Shown in pieces: positions 1 to 11,719 of a stretch of DNA of 64,000 nt. The stretch comes from Diospyros lotus (lineage: Eukaryota > Streptophyta > Magnoliopsida > Ericales > Ebenaceae): positions 16,545,383-16,609,382 of the forward strand of contig NC_068339.1 of assembly GCF_014633365.1 (NCBI RefSeq), written 5' to 3'. A model generated the notes under the pieces. It was not told the DNA's origin. It worked only from the letters and a program-made list of their open reading frames with translations, and made no database searches. A program made the position numbers and the translations under genes. Within the stretch, counting starts at the first letter, position 1, and every line of letters starts with the position of its first letter.

Positions 1-1380
1 ACGCCCTCTACTTATTTGATTTCTTATAAGTTCAAATGGTTTAACGTTTTCAATTAAATAAATTAATTATTATATTTTAAAAATATAATTTAAATTTATT
101 GTAATACTACTTAGTACATAATACTCTAAAATAGAGATCTTATTTTTATTTAAAATATAAATTTTTTAATCAACATTATACGTGTTATCTCTTGCCAAGA
201 TAAATTATGAATAATAGTAAAGGAGTTGAAAAAAATAAAATGAAAAAATTACGTAAATACAAATTTCTAAATTATAAAGTTTCTTAAAATATGAATATGC
301 TTCTAAAATGATCCAATTTAATCAAATGACTTTACATATTAATCTTCTACTTTGTTAATTCTTTTCTACATTAACTAAATAGTTTTTAAATACAATAAAA
401 ATAATTTAGCTTTTAAAACTTTAATACAAAAGAATAAAAATTTAAAATAAAATCAATGTTTATATCTTATGTATAAATAAAAGTCTATATTACAATAAAA
501 CCCTGTTATTTATATATATATATATATTAATTTAAAAATAAAATTAATTAAAACAATAAGATTTGAACTCATAATTTTCAAACACGAACCTATTTCTAAA
601 CTAATTTGACCGTTACACCAAAATTTATTTTATTTAAAAAAATAAAATTAAAACAATTACTATCAAACGGTACCTAATAAACTTTCATTTAACATTTTTT
701 TTTTTACACATGCATAGTACTCTAATAAAAATTACTAAATAAATATAGAATTTGGGTGATTTACCTTTTATTCATTGAGTATATGTGTGATTCTTTATTA
801 AATAATTGACTTTTAATTTTTGTTCAAAACAAAAAATATCTAACTAAATTTATTTGTCGAGTCTTTTTCTACATCTTGATGTAAAATGTTGTTTACTTAA
901 AAAAAATTATTTTTATGTTTTCTCATCTAAAAATATTTGTATAGATAAATTCGTCCTACACTCATAAACATTGATATTTTAACTCGAACATCCTTTTAAT
1001 TTTAAAATTCTCCCAATCAATCACAATTTTTTAAAACTAGCCATAACTTATTCAAATAAAAGGGTGTTTAATTCAAAGAGTATTGTAGTTCATTTTGAAA
1101 AAGGTTAAATAAATTTTAAATTTTAAAAATATCCAAGCTAAATAACCAAATTTTAAGGGATTTCTAGTGAATTTATTCTATTTTAATTAACAATAAAGAT
1201 ATATTGAGATGTAATTTAAAAACAAATATAAGACTCGTGAAACTTGAATTTGAATAGTTAGGAGCATATTTTACTTCAAAACAGATGGAGGCTAATTTTT
1301 TTCATTTCTTAACCATTAAAACTTGGGATTAAATTATTGTGGAAATGTTTGGTAAATTTTTCAAAGTTTTGGGTAAAAGG
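1..1380. other. AT-rich intergenic DNA upstream of the coatomer zeta gene
   Basis: Very AT-rich sequence with homopolymer runs and a short AT microsatellite near 510-527. I see no open frame of family interest and no RNA gene. The last part must contain the promoter and transcription start of the downstream gene, because base composition becomes more GC-balanced from about 1385 (leader-like, pyrimidine-rich). No convincing TATA box can be singled out in such AT-rich DNA. Confidence 0.6.
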
Positions 1381-1568
1381 TGAACAAAAATCGCGTTTAG
1401 GGTTGAAGTGTAATTTAATTGAAACATCCGTACTCTCGTGTCGTTCGGTTTCGGTTTTATTTCTTCGCATTTTCCCTTGCTTTCTCGCCGTTTCTCTTTG
1501 TGTTGGACCGATCTGCGTACAGTCTTCAACGGCACTGCCTTGGATCTCTCTGAAATTACCGAAGAGAA

Positions 1569-4471
1569 ATGGTAAGTTATCTCCTGAATTTTCACTTTAT
1601 CTCTCCGGATTCCATCACTTCACTTTCAATTTGTATCTGCAATCTCTACAATTCAGTTCAAAGCTTGGTTGTCCAATGACTATTTTTTTTAGTTTACTCA
1701 TGCTGCCTTTGGTTGATATTACGTTCATTCGGACGCTATAACCTTTTCTTGGTCTATTAGAGAACCTAGAATCGCAAATTATAGGGTTTACTTGAGTTTA
1801 CTGGTGTTATTGATTGAATATATGCTATGATTATGTTTGTTCAGCGGCTTTATCTGACCTAGATCCTTTTTGTTTATCACAATCAGATCTGATCTATCGA
1901 TTGTTGAAGAATTGGTAATTTGTTGATTGCAAAATTGTTAATTTTCCCTATTCAGAGCATGATTGTTGGTTGCCCTTCTTGATGTTTGAATTTTTTTTTT
2001 TTAATACCACCGGATTGTAGCCTAGTGATAGGTGATAGCATTGGTTAGCCTGCGGTCTCAAGTTTGAGACTCTTGAATCTCACTTGCTCTTCCACTTGGT
2101 CTTGAGTGGTAAAATCTTATTTACCGAGTGAAAAAAAAAAAAAAAGATGTGTGGGTTTTAAGTGAGATGTGAACCGTGCAGCCAACCTGCAAACATGGTG
2201 TGGAGTAGTTTTGTACATGAGTCAATGATTTATGGCATTATTGAAGAGATGACTTTTAAAGCAAAGTTTAGAAGAACTCGAGTAACGTTTGAATTTTGAG
2301 GGGGGCCTGTGTGCTATCTTCAGAAGTATTAGGGTTCATCACATTCATATAAGATCTGATGGCCGGTAGGAACTATGAAAATGGTTGGTGGTTTCCCTGT
2401 TTTTCTCTTTATGTATAATATTTATAGTCTGATACCTATTTTGTTCTCCTTGTTTGTAGGAGTCATGCCCAAAAGTGAGAAACATTCTTCTTCTGGATTC
2501 AGAAGGAAAACGCATAGCCGTCAAGTATTATTCAGATGACTGGCCAACAAATGGTGCAAAGGAAACTTTTGAGAAAACCGTCTTTACAAAGACACAGAAG
2601 ACAAATGCTCGAACAGAAGGTATATTTTTTAATTCCCTTTCTGAGATATTTCCTTGTTTGTGATGATTTCAATGGTTACAAGCAAGGATCAAAATATCAT
2701 TTCAATAACTTAAGAAAACAATAAAAGAATTGAAAAGGTCAAAATATATGAAACAGAAACTGATATTTGTATTGATGTTTATATAAGCTTAATAATTGAA
2801 CAATTAAATATTATTTTAGGTAATATATCATTCAGCATGAAAGTCACAGTTACCACCATTTTTGGATATGAAAAAATTCCAATTAAATATATAAAGATAA
2901 CACTAACTATATGAACATAACCTGCAAGCAAATGCTATCATATTCAATGTTTAGGTAAGTACTTTTCTTTCCCTCAATAACAACTCTTAAGAATAAATTT
3001 CAATGAGTATAGTAAATACTCTAGACTTGAGGTCAAAAGTTGTACTTGACAGTTTTGGAATACTGTTTACAAAAAACCTAGATTATGAGTTGTAGTAGGA
3101 TAAATAAGGGGAAAATGAAAATTAATGAGAACATTTATTTATGAAGAAAAGTTGTCTACTTGTCAAGAATGAGAATAAAGAATTTCCAATTTCTCTTTTT
3201 TTTTTTTATCTTTCCTCTACTTTATATTTTGTCAAACTTTCTAGTACATATTTTAAGATTTTTTTTCCTATTCTTATCATGAATTTTTATCTCTCTATCA
3301 TGGAAACAAGTTATTGTTTCAGCACATTTCAAAATGTTTTTCATGTTCTTTGGAATGTTTTTTTTTTTTGGAAATGATGGACTTTTGATTTTTTTTTTTT
3401 TTTAGTAATGTATCGAGACATTCTAAGAGAACAATAACTATTCAGCCATTTTGATGGAAACAAAACAAAATTTTAATCTGTTTGTAGTCATCAAATTGAA
3501 CTTTCCCAATTGGACTTGTTCTTGCTTGTTTTCTTGGTTGTTTATGAGATTATTTTTTAGTATTTGTGTGGGGATGGCATTCAACAATGTATGGCAAGTA
3601 AGGTGTTTTATTCTTAAAGGTTGAGAACATTCATAAAGTTGCAACTTTCAGCGTGTACTTGATCCTGCATTTTAATGGTATTGCTATTTCATTTGCAGCG
3701 GAGATAGCAATGTTTGAGAATAATATTGTTGTTTATAAGTTCGCTCAAGACCTTCACTTCTTTGTAACCGGGGGTGAAGAAGAAAATGAGCTTATCTTGG
3801 CCACTGTTCTTCAGGGTTTTTTTGATGCAGTTGGTCTTCTCTTGAGGTATCTTAGCATCTTGCTATTCTTTGCATCTCTTTGGTGCAATTTAGATGTTTT
3901 GGCCTCTAAATTTTTTTGATAAATTTGGCATGTCTATATATAGGGGCAATGTGGACAAGAAGGAGGCTCTTGATAACTTAGATCTTATTCTTCTGTGTCT
4001 TGACGAAATTATTGATGGAGGGTAATGCCTCAGTTCATAGGGCCAATGTCAACAAGGAGGAGGCTTTTGAGAACTTGATCTCATCCTTCAATTTCTTACA
4101 TCTTCTATGTCTTGGAATTTTATTTCCTTGCCATCATTCAGTGTCCTGCAAATTTCTGTGCAGAATTATTCTTGAAACTGATGCAAATGTAATTGCGGGG
4201 AAGGTTGCAAGCAATAGCATTGATTCTGGTGCACCCCTATCTGAGCAGGTATTTGATCTCTGCGTCTTATTACGCCCTGAGGAATTTAATCATAGAAAAG
4301 AAAAATTGTATTAAACGCGGAACTACTGCTGCTGCTGCCAAGTAGAATCCATTCTTATACAGTAGATAATCTTTATGTTGTTTCTCTAACTCGGGAATTT
4401 TGTTTCGACAGACTATAAGTCAAGCACTGGCCACGGCGCGGGAACATCTTACAAGATCCTTGCTCAAATGA
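1569..4471 (+). CDS. COPZ: Coatomer subunit zeta (COPI vesicle coat), complete, six coding exons
   Basis: Encodes the small zeta subunit of the COPI coat, which acts with the other coatomer subunits in retrograde Golgi-to-ER vesicle transport in the cytosol. Coding exons: 1569-1571 (only the ATG, followed by gtaagt), 2460-2619, 3699-3846, 3944-4021, 4164-4248 and 4412-4471. All introns are GT-AG and the phases agree, giving 534 bp, 177 residues, the usual length for plant zeta subunits. Recognisable segments in order: [20 protein letters not shown] near the N-terminus, [51 protein letters not shown]-like [29 protein letters not shown] and the end [13 protein letters not shown]. This is the longin-like fold of the zeta/sigma adaptin small-chain family. 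Intron 1 carries a SINE and intron 4 carries an exon-like duplicate (separate entries). Very sure of the identity; exon ends are inferred. Confidence 0.96.
2004..2145 (+). mobile_element. tRNA-derived SINE in intron 1 of the coatomer zeta gene
   Basis: About 140 bp with a degenerate A box (tagcctagtga near 2020) and, about 45 bp on, a B-box-like agtttgagactc. It ends in a pure A run of about 15 at 2130-2145. This order of internal polymerase III promoter boxes followed by a poly(A) tail is the standard structure of plant tRNA-related SINEs. It does not fold as an intact tRNA. Target-site duplications are not clear because the left flank is a T run. Confidence 0.55.
4041..4120 (+). pseudogene. 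Duplicate of coatomer zeta exon 4 inside intron 4
   Basis: The 5' part of this intronic stretch is a diverged copy of exon 4 (3944-4021). Both begin with gg-caatgt, continue with acaag-aggaggct-ttga-aactt, and later share a ctt-ct-tgtcttg block after a small insertion. An AG dinucleotide at 4039-4040 sits exactly where the real exon has its acceptor. Joined to exon 3 at that AG, the frame stays open through the rest of the intron (4041-4163 is 123 bp, 41 codons) into exon 5. It may be a relic of tandem exon duplication or an alternative exon. Confidence 0.7.
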
Positions 4472-5551
4472 TACGCCTCAGAATTCTCTTACTCTTATTG
4501 TCCCCGTTGCACTAGTTATAAGGCATTGATTTTGCTTCAGTGGGCTTCCTTACGTGGGGGTGCCATATGCATTTCCAGAAGCTTCATTTTTTGTTCTAAA
4601 CTTTTGTTACAGCTTAAGCTTACTTGGAGTTGGAATGAGAAATAGTGGTAATTAATGGAGAAAATGAATGGCAGGGTTTCACATAATTTTTAACTCACAC
4701 ATGCAGATTTCCCAGCCCATCCATAGAATTTATACACGTATCTTGAAGTAAAACAAGGCTTGAGAAAGGGAAATTGAAGAAAGGTTACTTGCATGAAGAT
4801 GCTTGTTGACAAGTGGTTTCTGAGATAAGCCATTTCAATGAATCCTAAAATGCATGCTACGTTTGATTTTTCTTTTATATTATGACGTTAGCATAGGATA
4901 GAGTTTTTTTTTTTTTTTTTTTTAAGACCGGTCTTCCTCAATATATATATATATATATATCGGGACCATCCGAAACCACTAGAACCTTTCATAGAAAATT
5001 CCAGAAACTTCCAGGGTGTGTGACACGTAGCTCATAAATTAAAGAAGCTGCACAGCTTCAACAATTACACACGCACTTCATCTCTAGTTCACGCTCGAAC
5101 CAAATGTTGTGCCAGATTTCCCCTCCCCATTGATTCATTCAAAGTGGTAAAGATAGTCAATGGCAAAATGGTAGCAACAGAACCGTTGGGAATAAAAATT
5201 GCCATTTGCTTAACTTTTATATCTTTTCATATTTGTAAAATTTGGGTAGAAGTCTTTCAAAGTTTTACACATTTTTTGTCATCTCTGAGACTAAAATAGA
5301 GGCCTTGCCTACACACAAACAAGGACAGAATCAACCTGGAAATACGACAAGATGGAATTGGATAAGCCCATTCTTCTTCGTTGTAATTCATTCCCTTTAA
5401 CGTTTGAAGAGCTCAGTGAAATCAGGAACCGATCGCTACTGGCAACCACTCCAGGGGCGAAGAGAGGATGGAAGAAATCTTGTTTCCCCTTCATCACGGG
5501 TGGCACCGTGTACTAGAACAACTATACAATCAAATGCAGTACAGATTGTAT
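4472..5551. other. Convergent 3' ends of the coatomer zeta and CorA-like genes
   Basis: Contains the 3' untranslated parts of both flanking genes, which are transcribed towards each other. A run of about 20 T (4904-4923) and a (AT)10 microsatellite (4941-4960) lie between them. I see no other gene; small open frames here are not conserved in type. Confidence 0.6.
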
Positions 5552-8500
5552 TCAGTGGATGAGAACATAATCTGCATCCTTCAAAAACTTGTCAGCAGAA
5601 GTTGGCGGCAAGTTTTGGCGAGAGATGTTCTTATGAACTTGAGCATGCGATTCAGCCTCGTGCTGGAACATCTTGACCAGCTCTTCCAGCTCCAACTTCC
5701 TGACTTCAACCAGCTTTTCGGTGATGGGCTGTTTCAGTCCAAGGTAGAGCAGCCCTATAGCAATTAGCACGATCCCTATCATGAGGAGGATGGCGGCGAA
5801 AAGACCAAACGCATACGGGGTCTTATCAGCGCCAGGGATCCCATCCACATTTATTCCAAACAGCCCCGTGATAATTGAAAGCACAAGCCCACATCCACCA
5901 AAGACGGCCAAGTTGTGGGTTACCCGAAGGCTTTTGTCCTGACATTTCAAGGGGGGGAAAAAGAAAAGTTATCCTCCCCAAACTAATGTTGCCTCAAAAC
6001 TAGTAAATGTAATAGATAGAATGGAGATGAAGAATTCCCAGATTACTGAACAACACATTGTTTTAGCAGCGACACACACAGAGATGTACTAGGGTATCTC
6101 ATCCATATATGCGAAAGAGTTTATCTTTTGTGAATCTCTCTCTCTCTCTCTGTGCAACTGTGAATTGCATCTTTTATTAAAGGGATATATGGACACGAGA
6201 TGATAAAGCCTTGGTTCAGGTATAAAGAAATAATTGGGAATAAAACATAATAGAATGTCTATGTATGGGAGTTAACCACATCATTTTCTTACTAAAATAA
6301 GGTATTGTAAACCATAACAAAAAAAAAAAAAAAAAAAAAACATAAATTTATGAAACAACTTCCCTGTTATAAATGGAAAACAGAATGACCATTCGACAAG
6401 CAATATTAGGAATGGAAGTACCATGCAAATGTCCGCTTTGTTCTAAACCTAAGAGGACATGAACTTGGCAATTATTTAATGGACTCTAAATTGTATCTCA
6501 CTATTCATCCTTAAAAAGGCATCTCAACTAATTTCCACAAACATGAGTTAATGTATCTTGAAATGGAAGAAATATAGAATGATCAATGATGCTTTTTTTC
6601 ATTTTTTGGTTTAATGATCAATGATGTTACAATCACTTGGGACATTTAGATAGCATGTATCTACACAAACCTGCAACCATGCACGCACAGTGCTTTGCAT
6701 GACATCTTGAATGGTAAATAAGCGGCCACGAACTGCTTCTTGCTCCTCAATCATTTCCCTTGTACTCTTCCCTATTGACTCCAGCAGACTTTTTGCTGCA
6801 TTACCCCTCAAATGTTGAAGAAGCTCAAAAACAATCTCCTCTCTTGCATGAAGTGACCATTTCACTCTAATGACCTGGATCGAGAGTACACGAACTCCAA
6901 ATTCATTTTCTTTTATGAATACATGTGCTATAGCTACCAATTATTCCACAAATTAGCATTAATTGGGCTACATCTAATGGACCTGATTGCCAATCAAAAT
7001 CTTGTGCATTTGGGGCATTAGTGTGCACAAGATAAATAATTAAGACATTTTTAAACACAACAAAGATGCCGAAGTCTAAAAATGTACCTACTGTTTCAAG
7101 GCCCAAATAAACAAATTGCCAATACTTGCACAAAAGCCAATATAGACGCAAAAAGATTACCTACCAGCCAACTTGCTCAGACCTATTAAGTAACTACAGT
7201 TTTCATTGTTTTCATTCACTCATCCCACAAAATAGACATTAAAGGGTCATCCAGATTCATGAATTTAAAGTTTTCCCATATCACTTTTACTTCCAGTGGC
7301 AAAGCAATTCAAAATATCTTCTAAAATATTCCTATCTTGTTCCCCATCAATAAAAAATTGCTTTGCAACTGGAAGTAATATATTAATAGTATAATCTAAA
7401 ATATCTCCTAAAATATTCCTAATAAAAGCCTTGCTCATCTGTTGTGAGCACTCATGTTTGTTTTCAATCTTAATTTAGCTTTCAAAATGGATATAACCAA
7501 CTGAGCTAAAAAGGGGCATATAACTAACTGGTACACGGTCTATCAAAGCTTTGCTTCAGAAGACAGCATTATAGGTATTAGGTCAAAGTACATTGGTTTT
7601 GACTGAAGGTGGCCTCAGTTGAGGGACTGAAAAGCTTTATGATCACTGATCATCCATTCATGGCTCATATATACTTTACGTTATTCCAGTTGATACACTG
7701 ACAGTGGCTCTCTATTGAAAATTAATCATATTTAATCATACGCTATCACAGATGATGACGTATGGTACCTGTCTTGATAACCTTCTGATTTCTTGGTTCA
7801 GAATTATACTGAGAAGATTCATATCTTCATGGTTCCTCCTATTCACCAGCAAGAATTTTCATTAAAACAAAGTCTGCAGGAGCTTAAAGAGAGAAAATAC
7901 TAGTGAATGCACTGAAATACCTGTTCATGAACTTCAACTCCACTTCATCAGCTACCCCAAATATGGACTTCCGGAATAATCTTAACATATAAAAAATACA
8001 AAATAGGGAATCGGATTTAGAAAACTACCAATGGAAAAACTGCGTGATGCAAATTGGCACTGATGAGAATTAAGAACCTAATATTCATAGTTTATGCCAA
8101 ACAGTGACAATTGAATGTTTATACCAGTTTCAGTTGGTACAAACAAAAAGGAAGAAAAAGGAAACTCTTGACAACTCCAGAAAGTAGTTATTGCAGGTTC
8201 AGAATCTAGATCATGGTAAAACAACCATTGATCTATAGAAGGCTCATTGACTACTAGTACTAGCATTAAAGCCATTAAACAAACTTATCCATGAATCTGC
8301 ACAAATGCAAGAGGTGAACACAGGTTAGACTAATATATGCAAACTTTTCCCTTACCTGTCATCCCACCGAGCAAGACGGCAGGAGAGATGTGCAATGACT
8401 TCATGTGCTGATCTTGGTGAATTATTACCACCACTAAATAGCAATTCCTGGAGAAAAGAAAACTTCGAGCAATTAAAAACCAAAAATCAAAAAAGAACTT

Positions 8501-11500
8501 AAATAATCCTTGGATTATGAACCAAAACTTTATTAATAGAATGAAGGTTGCTGAATAGAGTTTTGCAAGCACAAAAGTACCTGGACTTCTGTGATACCCA
8601 ACACATTAATGCTTGATGCGGAACCTTTCACATGCAATGCAGTTATAAGAAAGTTTTGGGCTTGCCAAGAACGAAGCACAATGGGGATGTCATCTTCATC
8701 AACAAATGGATCACCAGCCGACTGGCCTAAGAGTTCAAATAATAAACCTCCAGCAACCCTAACTGGGACCTTCACAAGATATAAACCATAAGCAAAGGGA
8801 CTAACTACAATATACAACATAATGTAATCAGCTTGAATTCTATGGTGTAATCATAGTTGTTGAAAACACCAGGGCATTCTATTGGTATTCTATTTATATA
8901 GTATATCAACTCTCTTCACTGTAAACACAGAGTCCACTTGCAAAAAGAAAATGAGGTTCATTTGAATTTTATATATATCTTAAACCACTGCTAAAGCTGC
9001 CAGTGGAGACATCAGGTATAGAAGACAGCTCCAGCACATATTCTCTTCATAATTTTTCACAATATTCAATCATAATACCAAAACCCTCTATAAATGTATC
9101 TATATCAAACATCCACCCAGCACACAAAGTTGGACCAGAGAAAAGGCGAGGTTCATTTAAATTCCTTTTATGACCACGGTGCATCCACGATACTACATCA
9201 TAATGGGGTTGATGATCTTATTTCGTTGCTAGAGTTTTGCTCTTTACTTTTTTAGCAAAAGGATGAAAAAGAATAGCAACTCTGTAGACAAAACATGTAT
9301 AAAGCAAGTTAATGCCCCTGCAGAACTTTCCCTGATGCTGTGTAAAAAATAAAAAACTCCTTTTTGAGAAATACAAGTAAAAAACAAAAAATCTAAATAA
9401 GTCTGAAATATTAAAAAAAAAAAACTTACCTTAAGTGCTTAAAGTAAATCCTCCATATAATACAAATATAATTCATGAAAAGAGGCGCCACAAGCCAGGA
9501 AATCTTTCTCGACAGTCCACACTACCAATCTAGATTCTCTTTAACCCTTGAACTGCTACAACATCAAATGAGGAAAAAACCTAGGTTGAAAAAGTCGATG
9601 AAAAAGGATCCATAAATCTAGCAATACAGCAATCTACTGATTCTGATGTACCCTTTATACATGCAACAACTACTAGGAAGAATGCTCCTCTTAGCTAAAT
9701 TACAATGACATGGATTTTGACACAATACTTTTGGTGGGAAATTGCACTTGGGCCCATGAGATTTGAGACATTTGCAAGGAGAAATTCCTTCATTGAAAAA
9801 TGTCATTGAAAGTCCCTTTTTTTTTTTTTTTTTTCTAACAAACCCTCCTCCATTAAGTCAATAGCTCAAATAGGTTGTTGGATTTAAATTATGAAAAATT
9901 AAAGTAATTCAAAGGTTTCTTTCAAAACCATAGGACTCAATAGGGGCTTTTAACTTAACTGAAGGCATATGTGCCAAAAAAAAAAAAAAAAACCACAGGG
10001 ACCTTCAAAAGCATTTTTAACCACAGGAAGGTCTCTTTGCAAATGGCTCAAACCACAGGGGGTATTGGTAAAATTTACCCAATTTTTGGAAAGGGTTTCA
10101 TTCCAAAAAGCTTTCCAAGGAAATAAGCATTTGAAGGACTTGTCAGCTCCATAAAATAAGATGTAGCATGAAACAAATAAAAAGACATATGGAAGAGTAA
10201 AATTCTGACTTCCCTTGGATTGAGCATTATAGTTTGAAAACCTAGTTAATAGGAACTTTAGATATAGCCACCAGGCACAGTGGTTTTGCAAAGCCAGATG
10301 GATATGGGATATGGCAGGATTTTTCCATAATAATAGCAATAAAGCAAGCTAATCTCGACCTAGGCTCATCAAATGCAACTAACTGAGCTCAGCTTGAGCA
10401 GATAAAATCTTAAGTCTAGCAAGTTTCTCTTCCTTCATGAGCCCCACTCCTAAGCTACCACTGAGCTCAAAGTCCTCTTCTGTTACCTAGACTCAAATCA
10501 TTTGAAAAACAAGTTACCTATTTTCTGAAAGGTTTAATACAAACTTACTATTTACTAATATCAAGTATATCGAGCTTCAAAATTATATAAAATAAGCACA
10601 GCATGAAAGCATATATACCTTGCCAGCTTACCCACACACTAATCATTAACGATGAGATTTCCTTTGTTGAGATACTAAGATTACTTACAATAGGGACACA
10701 ACACCAATGCCACATGTGCGGTATTGTATATCTTGATGACATGGGTATTACCAATAACTGTTTCGTACATGATATAATTCATGAATGATCACACACTTAA
10801 GTAAGCTATATAGTTGTCAATCTTGAACTATACCAGCTGGTACCATCCAGGACATACTTTTTTGGGAGAGCAACGGAATATAGAACTAGCAATCTCATTC
10901 CAGTCTTCTTGGACTGGTCCGGATTGGTCCAATGGTTCTGGCTGTACACTTGCAGTACCGGATTGACACCTATGTGAAGCAATAAAATTCAGAATGTAAG
11001 CACCCAATTACCTCATAGAGAAGAAATTTCATCCGATCACTTATCAATCGACTTTCATCTCTTAAAGCGATGCTGACAGCAGGATGCAACCACTGAGCAT
11101 TTTTTAGCCATGCATCAACAAAAGGGTGACTTGCAGCAACATGACACCACCATATAGGCCCACGTGACCTCTGCCAGTAAGGAGCTGCTAAATCTGCAAC
11201 AGTTAAGTCATCCTCATCATCCATGATATCAAACAGCTGTGAGGACCAGTTTGCATCAACTTGCACAGTTTGGACTAATTCGGAAATTCTAGACCACCCA
11301 ATTGGAAACCAATGACTTTCTGGTAATCTGTCCACATCATGCAAATGTTCTGATTGAGAGGACTGGTTGTATGTAGCATCATCCAAAGGAGTCAAGCCAT
11401 GAGCCCCCAACTCAATAAGAGATGAGGTATCCACAATATTATCAGCATTAACTCTTGGAGAAGGGGCTTCAGTGACTTCACATACTGGAACTTGTTTCTT

Positions 11501-11719
11501 TATGTTCTCACCGTCAATTTTCTTTGCATGATTAATCTTTGAGTAAGATCTTCGTCCTTTTGTTTTTCTTTGGACTCGCACATATTCAAAAGCACAAATT
11601 AGTCCATCAGTCCAGAGCTCACTCCCTGGCATAGTCTCCTTAAAATGATAACTTTTATGGATTTCTTGTTTCTTTGTCTTATCACCACAGCAAGTGTAGT
11701 CCTTCCCCATGGCATTCAT
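5552..11719 (-). CDS. Plant CorA-like magnesium/divalent-metal transporter family protein, complete, seven coding exons
   Basis: Member of the plant CorA-like family (in Arabidopsis, from memory, At1g29820/At1g29830), predicted membrane metal-ion channels or transporters. Coding exons in transcript order: 11719-11012, 8769-8581, 8447-8356, 7980-7921, 7838-7769, 6874-6671 and 5938-5552. Phases agree throughout (1710 bp, 569 residues). The N-terminal half is soluble, with acidic and Trp-rich stretches such as APYWQRSRGPIWWCHVAASH. A helical region follows (NQEIRRLSRQVIRVKW, EEIVFELLQHLRGNAAKSLL). The last exon holds two membrane spans separated by a loop with GIN-VDGIPG, the position of the GMN motif of canonical CorA. 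I chose the ATG at 11719 because upstream in-frame residues look like leader sequence; 11710 is an alternative. The substrate ion cannot be read from sequence. A long leader probably extends to about 13300. Confidence 0.9.
9810..10115 (-). repeat. Repeat-like block in intron 1 of the CorA-like gene
   Basis: Between T- and A-rich runs (about 9818-9835 and 9976-9992) there are several near copies of a short accacagg motif spaced tens of bases apart. This pattern recalls dispersed repeats in other plant genomes. I cannot assign it to a transposon family and no ends or target duplication are evident. Confidence 0.3.

Noticed and set aside
2004..2145. Possible functional tRNA gene
   Set aside because: Only box-like motifs remain. 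No acceptor stem or cloverleaf can be drawn, and a poly(A) tail follows, so it is a SINE.
8770..8804. Earlier acceptor extending exon 2 of the CorA-like gene
   Set aside because: The AG at 8805-8806 would open a readable extension, but its phase does not match exon 1. The acceptor before 8769 fits both phase and family sequence.
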